DNA of 5,511 nt from Candidatus Methanomethylophilaceae archaeon (GCA_016296195.1 JAEDJU010000095.1:1-5511); one strand, 5' to 3'; counted from the stretch's first letter, positions 1 through 5,028 are shown. The notes: generated by a model from the letters alone, not told the origin. A program made the numbers and translations.

Positions 1-79
1 GGAGTGTCCCGAGAACGTCTACGTCTCAGACATATCAGTCATGGATGTGAAACTGGAGAGGGTGGAATCGGAGGAGTGA
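1..79 (+). CDS. C-terminal fragment of an unrecognised protein
   Basis: Reading from base 2, an open frame runs off the left edge and ends at TGA (77-79). The visible 25 residues end in VMDVKLERVESEE, an acidic tail after a short mixed hydrophobic stretch. The codons (GTC, TAC, AAC, GAG, CTG) resemble those of the surrounding real genes, and the stop is 55 bases before the convergent end of mptA, which is a sensible gene boundary. I do not recognise the protein and nothing catalytic is visible. The other two forward frames of this stretch give implausible Arg/Gly/Pro-rich translations. The main doubt is that 25 codons is short evidence for a coding frame. Confidence 0.5.
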   Translation, partial: ECPENVYVSDISVMDVKLERVESEE

Positions 80-93
80 ACCTCCCTCCACCC
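60..93. terminator. GC-rich hairpin between convergent genes
   Basis: GGGTGGA (60-66) pairs with TCCACCC (87-93), and inside it GGAGG (70-74) pairs with CCTCC (81-85) around a six-base loop that contains the upstream gene's TGA. It lies where two genes converge and could help end transcription from either side. No T-tract follows on either strand, so the terminator role is inference; the pairing is seen directly. Confidence 0.4.
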
Positions 94-134
94 GACCTCC
101 ATTCGGTTGTACCGGAAAATCGGGAAGATGGTTT

Positions 135-1022
135 TCAGTTGGAGTTCTCCGCACGTAGCTCCCCGAGGGTGGACTCCCTCTCGGCGAAGGCGTTGTGCTT
201 GTGGATGGACTCCTCGGACTCGCTCAGGACGTCGACGTAGACATCATCGGGCAGTTCGGTGTACCTCTCGACGAATCTCTTCAGGACACCCCTCACGACA
301 TCCTCCACGAACTTCGTGTTCCTGTGGGCGTTGATGATGACCTGTCCCTCGTCCGGCCTCTTGAGGAGCTCGAACGTGGGGGATGAGAAGGAATCCTGAA
401 CGAGATCGATCAGCTCATCCGCCTCGAGGCTGCAATCCTCGGGAAGCGTCACGTTGAGGGTACAGACGTTCCTCTGATTGTGGGTCATGACGGGCATGTC
501 GCCGTTAAACTCGAGCATCTCGGTAACGGTCTGCTGTCCACAGGGGCATGCGGTCATCCCCAGGACCTTCACACCGATCCTCTTGACGAGGGGACCGTCA
601 CGCTGGATTCTTCCACCTGCCATCAGTGTGTATATCTCGAAGGTGTCCTTTCCGAGAGGGGTCTTGGAGTTGCGGAAGTACTCCGCGGTGATGCTGACCT
701 CCGCAGTCTGTGCATACTCATGGTGGACGAGGAGCTTCCTGCACATATCGGCGGCCATGTCCTCGAGTCCTGTGATGGGCTCACGGACACTCGCATCTAC
801 GACCTCGTTGAGAACCTCCACGTTCCTGGACATGTGCGACCCCTTCTGACTGGCAGGAAGGTCGACGAAGATATCGATAGAGCAGTTCAGTGCGTTGTTC
901 AGGGTGCTGTTGATGCCGTCCCTCTTGACGAGAACGGGCTTACGTACGCCCCTCACACCCACGCGGGTGAGTTTGTACCCGGCCTCCCCTTTGCCATACT
1001 GGAGATCGCATTTCAATGTCAT
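135..1022 (-). CDS. mptA: GTP cyclohydrolase MptA (methanopterin biosynthesis)
   Basis: A 295-residue cytoplasmic enzyme of the MptA/FolE2 (COG1469) family. MptA is the Fe(II)-dependent archaeal GTP cyclohydrolase that makes 7,8-dihydroneopterin 2',3'-cyclic phosphate, the first step towards tetrahydromethanopterin, the C1 carrier of methanogens. Family landmarks are in order: LTRVGVRGV (18-26), FVDLP followed by KGSHMSR (52-66), GMTACPCGQ (155-163) with candidate metal-binding cysteines C159/C161, THNQRN (180-185), NAHRNTKFVEDV (231-242), and SEESIHKHNAFAER (269-282). The length is close to the family norm, with a slightly short N-terminus. The ATG at 1022 is chosen because a TATA-like TTTAAGA on the minus strand is centred about 29 bases upstream, predicting a nearly leaderless mRNA, and no ribosome site precedes it. 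It is divergent from rnhB. The bacterial FolE2 alternative is unlikely given the archaeal context. Confidence 0.93.
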   Translation of the reverse strand: MTLKCDLQYGKGEAGYKLTRVGVRGVRKPVLVKRDGINSTLNNALNCSIDIFVDLPASQKGSHMSRNVEVLNEVVDASVREPITGLEDMAADMCRKLLVHHEYAQTAEVSITAEYFRNSKTPLGKDTFEIYTLMAGGRIQRDGPLVKRIGVKVLGMTACPCGQQTVTEMLEFNGDMPVMTHNQRNVCTLNVTLPEDCSLEADELIDLVQDSFSSPTFELLKRPDEGQVIINAHRNTKFVEDVVRGVLKRFVERYTELPDDVYVDVLSESEESIHKHNAFAERESTLGELRAENSN

Positions 1023-1047
1023 AATGAGGAGCGGAATGGCAAAACAA

Positions 1048-1060
1048 TCTTAAATGGTAT
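1048..1060. promoter_or_regulatory. Overlapping divergent promoter elements, mptA / rnhB
   Basis: The 71-base gap between the two start codons holds one AT-rich patch, TCTTAAATGGTAT. Read on the minus strand, TTTAAGA (1048-1054) sits about 29 bases before the mptA ATG, the spacing expected for a leaderless archaeal transcript. Read on the plus strand, TTAAATGG/TATAC lies about 35-42 bases before the rnhB ATG, leaving a short leader containing GGTTGAT. The two promoters probably overlap and may compete. The matches to the TATA consensus are moderate. Confidence 0.45.
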
Positions 1061-1093
1061 ACCCCTACAACGGAACCCGTTGGTTGATATCAC

Positions 1094-1738
1094 ATGTTCT
1101 GTGGCGTTGACGAAGCGGGTCGTGGGTCCGTCATGGGGCCATTGGTGGTCGGAACGGTCTTCGTGGAGGAGGATTCGATCCTCAGGGACATAGGGGTGAA
1201 GGACTCCAAGAAACTCACACCGAAAAAACGCGAGGCCATGTACGATGAGATCACAGGTTCCGTTCCGTTCTGGACCGTCGTGATCGCTTCCGCAGCGGAC
1301 GTGGACTCCCGCAGGAAGGAGATGTCCCTTAACGATGTCGAACTCAACATGTTCGCCGAAGCGGTCTCCTCGAGACCCTGCGACACAGTTTATGCGGATT
1401 GTCCGGATGTCAACGAGGTTGCGTTCTCCGAAAGGCTGTCCAGAATCGTCGGCCCGGATGCAGCAGTTGTCGCAAAGCATAAAGCGGACGATACCTACCC
1501 CGTCGTGTCAGCGGCATCCATCGTCGCCAAGGTTACCAGGGACAGGATGCTCGAAGAGATCCAAGGGGAGTTCGACGTGAACATAGGAAGCGGATACCCC
1601 AGCGATCACTACACAATGGACTTCATCGCCCAATGGATAAAGGAGAACGGAAAGGCCCCCGAACATGTGAGATGCTCCTGGGAACCCGTACGCAAGATGC
1701 TCTCCGCAAGGGCGAACACAAGGATCAGCGATTGGTGA
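1094..1738 (+). CDS. rnhB: Ribonuclease HII
   Basis: A 214-residue RNase HII, which nicks RNA in RNA/DNA hybrids and starts removal of ribonucleotides misincorporated in DNA. The N-terminal motif DEAGRGSVMGP (6-16) supplies acidic residues D6 and E7; D37-S38-K39 is the conserved DSK motif; VYADC carries D102; KADDTYPVVSAASIVAKVTRD (130-150) carries D132. Together D6, E7, D102 and D132 form the expected metal-binding quartet. GSGYPSD (165-171) includes the conserved tyrosine Y168 that recognises the RNA-DNA junction in this family. The length matches archaeal RNase HII, which usually lacks a long C-terminal extension. The start at 1094 puts DEAGRG at the usual position 6; a weak GGTTGAT lies just upstream. 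The gene is divergent from mptA and nearly touches the SCP2 gene downstream, so the two are probably co-transcribed. Confidence 0.97.
   Translation: MFCGVDEAGRGSVMGPLVVGTVFVEEDSILRDIGVKDSKKLTPKKREAMYDEITGSVPFWTVVIASAADVDSRRKEMSLNDVELNMFAEAVSSRPCDTVYADCPDVNEVAFSERLSRIVGPDAAVVAKHKADDTYPVVSAASIVAKVTRDRMLEEIQGEFDVNIGSGYPSDHYTMDFIAQWIKENGKAPEHVRCSWEPVRKMLSARANTRISDW
1734..1738 (+). promoter_or_regulatory. Ribosome-binding site made from the rnhB stop region
   Basis: GGTGA matches the archaeal anti-Shine-Dalgarno (16S 3' end AUCACCUCC) and lies five bases before the ATG at 1744. Its last three bases are the rnhB stop codon. This selects 1744 over the upstream in-frame ATG at 1633 inside rnhB and implies translational coupling. 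Confidence 0.75.
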
Positions 1739-1743
1739 AATCA

Positions 1744-2076
1744 ATGAGCATGCAGGCAGAGATTCAGAAGGTCATCGACAGGTTCCACGCCAAGATGGAA
1801 TCCGACGAGAACATCAGGAAGGAAATAGAACCCCTCGTGAAATCATTCAACCTCGACCTCGGGGAGGAGAAGTACTCCCTCAAACTCAAGGATGCGAAGA
1901 TCTATCACTTCGAGCCGGAACTCGTCCCCGATGCGGATGTGACGGTCACCACCACTCCCGAGAACCTTCAGGGACTCATCGATGGAACACTCAGGCCCAT
2001 GAGGGCATACGTCCTCAAGAAGATTCAGATCAAGGGAAAGATCGATGACCTGATGTTCCTCAAGAAGCTCTTCTGA
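1744..2076 (+). CDS. Small SCP2-domain (sterol carrier protein 2-like) protein
   Basis: A 110-residue soluble protein, essentially one SCP2 fold. An N-terminal helix (MSMQAEIQKVIDRFHAKM) leads into a helical segment around 22-36, the strand EEKYSLKLKDAKIYHFE (41-57), DADVTVTTTPENLQGLIDG (63-81), then LRPMRAYVLKKIQIKGKIDDLMFLKKLF (83-110). This is the typical SCP2 end, with a conserved Pro/Ala helix and the K-I-x-I-x-G-K/D strand. SCP2 domains bind lipids or other hydrophobic ligands in a tunnel. Archaea make no sterols, so the ligand here is unknown; isoprenoid lipids are a guess. There is no signal peptide or membrane segment. It sits five bases behind rnhB with an overlapping ribosome site, so it is expressed from the same mRNA. 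No functional link to RNase HII is evident. Confidence 0.85.
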   Translation: MSMQAEIQKVIDRFHAKMESDENIRKEIEPLVKSFNLDLGEEKYSLKLKDAKIYHFEPELVPDADVTVTTTPENLQGLIDGTLRPMRAYVLKKIQIKGKIDDLMFLKKLF

Positions 2077-2081
2077 GCATG

Positions 2082-2170
2082 CTTCCGGGATGTCCTCCGA
2101 ACTGGGAAGATATTCCGGAAGAGACCTCATCACAGGCCTTAAACCTCTTTTACCTTTTAGATAGTTTTTT
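2082..2170 (+). terminator. Probable end of the rnhB-SCP2 transcript: weak stem plus T-rich tracts
   Basis: Six bases after the SCP2 stop, CTTCCGG (2082-2088) can pair with CCGGAAG (2115-2121) across a 26-base loop. T-rich runs follow (CTTTTACCTTTTAG at 2145-2158, then TTTTTT at 2165-2170). Archaeal transcription ends efficiently on such T-tracts. The last run also overlaps the TATA box of the tRNA gene. The stem is weak because of its long loop. Confidence 0.45.
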
Positions 2171-2173
2171 ATA
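2166..2173 (+). promoter_or_regulatory. TATA box of the initiator tRNA gene
   Basis: TTTTTATA followed by TG lies with its centre about 28 bases before the first base of the mature tRNA, the expected archaeal spacing for a transcript with almost no 5' leader. Confidence 0.7.
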
Positions 2174-2197
2174 TGAGACCTCCCTAGCGGTCTTTAT

Positions 2198-2275
2198 AGC
2201 GAGGTGGGGTAGCCAGGATATCCCGTCGGGCTCATAACCCGGAGATCGGTCGTTCAAATCGACCCCTCGCTACCA
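2198..2275 (+). tRNA. Initiator tRNA-Met (CAT anticodon, CCA encoded)
   Basis: A full cloverleaf can be drawn. The acceptor stem AGCGAGG (2198-2204) pairs with CCTCGCT (2265-2271), with discriminator A2272 and encoded CCA (2273-2275). The D arm starts GGGT (2207-2210). The anticodon stem TCGGG/CCCGG (2226-2230, 2238-2242) carries loop CTCATAA with anticodon CAT at 2233-2235. The T stem GGTCG/CGACC (2248-2252, 2260-2264) carries loop TTCAAAT. The initiator rather than elongator assignment rests on two known archaeal initiator marks: an A1-U72 first pair, and three consecutive G-C pairs (GGG/CCC) at the bottom of the anticodon stem. No intron is present. The gene is single and separate from any tRNA cluster in this window. 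Confidence 0.95.
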
Positions 2276-2290
2276 TCTTTATTTTATCAT
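2276..2290 (+). terminator. T-rich tract after the tRNA
   Basis: TCTTTATTTTATCAT begins directly after the encoded CCA. A short T-rich tract of this kind is the usual termination signal for archaeal tRNA genes. Confidence 0.5.
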
Positions 2291-2483
2291 CATCTCATCA
2301 CATCATTCTGGATTCTCAGGTTCCGTTCTCAGATTCTATCACATTCGGATCAGATGGGCTGTGCCTCGATCCATCGATGACGATTCGGACCATCATTGAG
2401 AGGGAACGCCATCAGGACCATTGTTTTTGACAAAAGGGAAAACACAGAAGGTAAGGGGTTTGTTAAGAGGTTTGATCCTGACC
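2291..2483. other. Intergenic stretch between the tRNA and the amt-PII gene end
   Basis: No gene is supported here: the only open frame (from 2396, +) overlaps the transporter end antiparallel and has an Arg-rich, unconvincing translation. On the minus strand, the segment complementary to 2431-2443 reads T4-CCC-T4, about 40-50 bases beyond the amt-PII stop, and is the likely terminator for that gene. The stretch 2286-2309 contains several TCATC-like repeats of no clear meaning. Confidence 0.4.
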
Positions 2484-4211
2484 TTACTCTGCCTCGGATG
2501 AGACGGCACTGGCGCCTGTCTCTCCTGTCCTCACACGGATGGCGTTCTCCACGTCGTAGACGAAGATCTTACCATCTCCGACTGCTCCGGTGTAGATGGC
2601 CTTTCTAGCTGCCTCCACGATCTGTGATGCGGGGATGCTGGTGACGATCTCCACCTTCAGCTTGGGCAGGAGAGTGCTGTCGATCTCGATACCACGGTAC
2701 ATGGAGTTCTGTCCCTTCTGGGCTCCGTAGCCCTCCACGTATGAGATGGTCATACCGGTGATTCCGAGGGAATCCATGGCGGCCTTGAGGTCACCGAGCT
2801 TCTCGCGTCTGGTGACGACCACGATCTTCTTCAGGGTACCAGAGACGGGCTCGGAGTAGTCCATGACGGGGATTCCGACAGTCTCGTCAGCCATTGCCAT
2901 GGGAGCCTTGGTGGAATCGATGAGGGAGACCTTGTGCAGGTCGGGCATGAGTCCGGAGTATGCGTTGATGAGTCCGTGCTCGGTGATGTCCAGTCCTGCG
3001 ATCTCCTCCTCAGGTGTGACACGGAGTCCAATCGTGTGCTTGATGATCCAGAAAGTCGCTCCCATGAGGACGACGGACCATGCGGCTATGGAGACGACTC
3101 CTACAGCCTGGATACCGAGCTGGGTGAGGGCATCCATTCCGCCACCGTAGAGCAGACCGGCAGCTCCGGCCTTGTCGGGGTTCATGAAGAAGGCGACAAG
3201 GAGTGTACCGACCATTCCTGCGGCTCCGTGGACTGCGAATGCTCCGACGGGATCATCGATCTTCAGCTTCTTCTCGACGAAGTCGGCGGCGACGACCACA
3301 ACGATTCCGGCGATTAATCCGATGATGATCGCACCGTAGTAATCTACGACAGCGGCACCGGCGCAGATTGCGACCAGTCCTGCGAGGACACCATTCAGTG
3401 TGTATGAGACGTCAGGGTGCTTGTACCTGACGATGCTGGTGATCATCGCACCGAGTGCTCCGGCGGATGCGGCGATACATGTGATGAGGAGGACCTCTGC
3501 GGTGGAGTTCGCGGTTGCTGCACCATCGAATCCAGATACTGCAAGGGTGGATCCTCCGTTGAATCCGAACCATCCGAACCAGAGGATGAACACTCCCAGT
3601 GCGGCGAGGGTCAGGTTGTGTCCGGGAAGGGCACGTGCGTTTCCGTCCTTGTCGTACTTTCCGATACGGGGACCGAGGAAGAACGCTCCGACGAGTGCCG
3701 AGATTCCTCCGAGCATGTGCACGGCTGTGGATCCGGCGAAGTCGATGTATCCGAGCTGGCAGAGCCATCCGTCGGCGGACCAGACCCAGTGGGTGACCAC
3801 AGGGTAGACGAATGCACAGATGACGACGGCATACACCATGTAGGATGTGAACTTCGTACGCTCTGCCATCGCTCCGGAGACGATTGTTGCCGTCGCTCCT
3901 GCGAAGACCAGCTGGAAGAGGACGGATACGAGCTCACCCTCGAATCCTGAGAGGAAGAGAGTGGGCGATCCGATGACACCTGCGATGTCAGTTCCATATG
4001 CGAGACTGTATCCGATTGCAACATAGACGATTGTCGCGAACACGAAATCGAGGGTGTTCTTCATGACGATGTTACCTGCGTTCTTCGCCCTGGTGAATCC
4101 TGACTCCACCATGGCGAATCCGGCCTGCATGAAGAAGACCAGTGCGGCGGAGACGATCAGCCAAAGGGCGTCGACTGAGCCCGCCAGTTCTGCTATTCCG
4201 TAGTCCATCAT
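2484..4211 (-). CDS. Ammonium transporter fused to a C-terminal PII signalling domain (Amt-PII)
   Basis: A 575-residue fusion. Residues 12-394 form an 11-helix Amt/MEP channel that conducts ammonium (and, in the family, methylammonium) across the cytoplasmic membrane. By alignment to E. coli AmtB, the outer gate and binding residues are F103, W144, F217 and S221; the fold-critical aspartate is D157 (IDFAGSTAVH); the twin pore histidines are H165 and H328. GLRVTPEEEIAGLDITEHG (395-413) is the conserved cytosolic tail. A linker of about 40 residues (419-459) leads to a full PII domain (460-561): LKKI start, GYGAQKG with Q498, T-loop SMYRG with R506 (the pore-plugging R47 of GlnK), LPKLK with K517, GDGKIF, and RVRTGE with R559/R561. 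The ATP and 2-oxoglutarate residues are thus kept, but the uridylylated Y51 is I510. Amt and GlnK are normally separate neighbouring genes. The start is one of two adjacent ATGs at 4211/4208; 4211 fits the promoter. Confidence 0.96.
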   Translation of the reverse strand: MMDYGIAELAGSVDALWLIVSAALVFFMQAGFAMVESGFTRAKNAGNIVMKNTLDFVFATIVYVAIGYSLAYGTDIAGVIGSPTLFLSGFEGELVSVLFQLVFAGATATIVSGAMAERTKFTSYMVYAVVICAFVYPVVTHWVWSADGWLCQLGYIDFAGSTAVHMLGGISALVGAFFLGPRIGKYDKDGNARALPGHNLTLAALGVFILWFGWFGFNGGSTLAVSGFDGAATANSTAEVLLITCIAASAGALGAMITSIVRYKHPDVSYTLNGVLAGLVAICAGAAVVDYYGAIIIGLIAGIVVVVAADFVEKKLKIDDPVGAFAVHGAAGMVGTLLVAFFMNPDKAGAAGLLYGGGMDALTQLGIQAVGVVSIAAWSVVLMGATFWIIKHTIGLRVTPEEEIAGLDITEHGLINAYSGLMPDLHKVSLIDSTKAPMAMADETVGIPVMDYSEPVSGTLKKIVVVTRREKLGDLKAAMDSLGITGMTISYVEGYGAQKGQNSMYRGIEIDSTLLPKLKVEIVTSIPASQIVEAARKAIYTGAVGDGKIFVYDVENAIRVRTGETGASAVSSEAE

Positions 4212-4245
4212 TGTAAACCACTTAATTTCGTTTACTGAATAATTG

Positions 4246-4253
4246 TATATAAA
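4246..4253 (-). promoter_or_regulatory. TATA box of amt-PII
   Basis: On the minus strand TTTATATA is preceded by GCAAAT, a plausible BRE. Its centre is about 39 bases before the ATG at 4211, predicting a start near 4224 and a leader of about 12 bases with only a weak AGTGG as ribosome site. Confidence 0.75.
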
Positions 4254-4259
4254 ATTTGC

Positions 4260-4287
4260 ATTTTATTAGATATTTGTCTAATAAAAT
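4260..4287. promoter_or_regulatory. Palindromic operator upstream of amt-PII (copy 1)
   Basis: An inverted repeat with 11-base perfect arms (4260-4270 and 4277-4287) around six bases. Its core (4265-4282), read towards amt-PII, is ATTAGACAAATATCTAAT, identical at 17 of 18 bases to copy 2 at 4426-4443. It lies 11 bases upstream of the TATA box, so a bound protein would sit beside, not on, the BRE/TATA. That position is typical of archaeal activators, although repression is possible. The binding protein is unknown. Confidence 0.7.
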
Positions 4288-4425
4288 AAAAATCAATTAG
4301 ATGATAACTCGAATAAAATGTATTTTTATCATCCATCTGTGATGATTTGATATAACGATATTCGATAACTATCTGATTCGGAGAACGATTTCCGCGCGAC
4401 GGATGGATTCTGAAAAAAAATATCG

Positions 4426-4443
4426 ATTAGACAAATGTCTAAT
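4426..4443. promoter_or_regulatory. Palindromic operator upstream of the small membrane protein gene (copy 2)
   Basis: ATTAGACAAATGTCTAAT, with 8-base perfect arms (ATTAGACA/TGTCTAAT) around AA. Read towards the downstream gene it matches copy 1 at 17 of 18 bases. It ends about 9 bases before the TATA box, nearly the same geometry as copy 1. Centre-to-centre distance between the copies is 161 bases. Confidence 0.7.
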
Positions 4444-4452
4444 TGAATAGAT

Positions 4453-4460
4453 TTTTATTA
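4453..4460 (+). promoter_or_regulatory. TATA box of the small membrane protein gene
   Basis: TTTTATTA is centred about 26 bases before the ATG at 4482, predicting a leaderless mRNA. It lies inside the frame that would extend back to the TTG at 4443, which argues against that longer start. Confidence 0.6.
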
Positions 4461-4481
4461 TACATACAACTACACGAGGAC

Positions 4482-4796
4482 ATGAGCTTCGCATTCGACA
4501 AGCCTATGATTATAAGGATCATGGAGCCCATCACCGCCATAGTGGGGGTCTACTTCGTCTACGTGTTCATCATCAACTACGAGACGGAGCTGATGGCCTC
4601 CCTGGGATTCCTTCTCCTAGGTGCACTGGCGATAGCGGACGGGTTCATCCTCCACCTGAGGAAGAGGTGCGCCTGGTCGCTGAACCTCGTCGCCCTCATG
4701 GCCATCGCCGTCGTGGGACTGTACATGTTCGTGTCCTCGGGATCATCCCTGGGCGCCATGATCTTCGCGATGATGGCGATCCTCGCACTGTCCTAG
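4482..4796 (+). CDS. Small four-helix membrane protein of unknown function, amber stop
   Basis: 104 residues, not recognised as a known family. About four membrane helices can be seen: 15-32 (EPITAIVGVYFVYVFIIN), 38-57, 65-84 (WSLNLVALMAIAVVGLYMFV) and 87-103 (ending MIFAMMAILALS), with a basic loop HLRKR (58-62) between helices 2 and 3 that should face the cytosol. There is no signal peptide and no catalytic motif. The ATG at 4482 is chosen over a TTG at 4443 because the TATA box lies between them; GAGGA directly before the ATG is too close to act as a normal ribosome site, in line with leaderless translation. The gene is divergent from amt-PII and shares its operator sequence, suggesting a joint role in ammonium or methylamine physiology (inference). 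It ends in TAG, noteworthy in a likely pyrrolysine-using organism; readthrough would add 14 residues before TGA at 4836. Confidence 0.75.
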   Translation: MSFAFDKPMIIRIMEPITAIVGVYFVYVFIINYETELMASLGFLLLGALAIADGFILHLRKRCAWSLNLVALMAIAVVGLYMFVSSGSSLGAMIFAMMAILALS

Positions 4797-5028
4797 TGCA
4801 TGGGCATAACAAGGTCCTATTTCCGCGAGACAGCCTGAATCCTCGGAAAAACCACTTACCCCCTTTTCACGGATATCACCGTCTCAGACCGCAACATGAT
4901 GTGATTGAAAGATCTCTGTTGCACAGGAGATGATCGCCCGGACACCCGAGGATACATCCGACGTATGTCACCGACCGTTCCTTCGATCGTGTCATGGAAC
5001 CGGACAGAATGATGATATGGGATTGGGT
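4797..5028. other. Non-coding stretch 3' of the small membrane protein gene
   Basis: I see no convincing gene on either strand. The first 42 bases would be translated only if the TAG at 4794 were read through. A modest stem, ATCTC-TGT (4912-4919) with ACA-G-GAGAT, has a three-base loop. CCCCTTTT at 4860-4867 could help terminate the upstream gene. The rest shows no clear repeat or promoter. Confidence 0.4.

Noticed and set aside
480..1193. Long open frame on the + strand opposite mptA
   Set aside because: It is antisense to a gene with clear family motifs (KGSHMSR, GMTACPCGQ) and runs into rnhB; its translation has no recognisable features.
1633..1743. Upstream start for the SCP2 gene inside rnhB
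   Set aside because: It would add 37 residues unlike the SCP2 fold, and a well-placed GGTGA ribosome site precedes the ATG at 1744.
2198..2275. Elongator tRNA-Met or tRNA-Ile2 as alternatives for the CAT anticodon
   Set aside because: The A1-U72 pair and three G-C pairs at the base of the anticodon stem mark an initiator.
3417..3950. Open frames antisense to and out of frame with the Amt gene
   Set aside because: Their translations are Cys/Ser/Gly- or Arg/His-rich low-complexity sequence typical of shadow frames of a GC-rich membrane gene.
4338..4375. Possible C/D box guide RNA (GTGATGA ... CTGA)
   Set aside because: The distance is too short for a standard archaeal C/D RNA and there are no clear C' and D' boxes.
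4443..4481. A longer start (TTG at 4443) for the small membrane protein, adding 13 residues
   Set aside because: The TATA box (4453-4460) would fall inside the coding region and the TTG would overlap the operator; the ATG at 4482 fits a leaderless transcript.
4667..4933. + strand open frame across the end of the membrane protein gene and the intergenic stretch
   Set aside because: It overlaps a better-supported gene in another frame and its His/Arg/Pro-rich translation is unlike a real protein.
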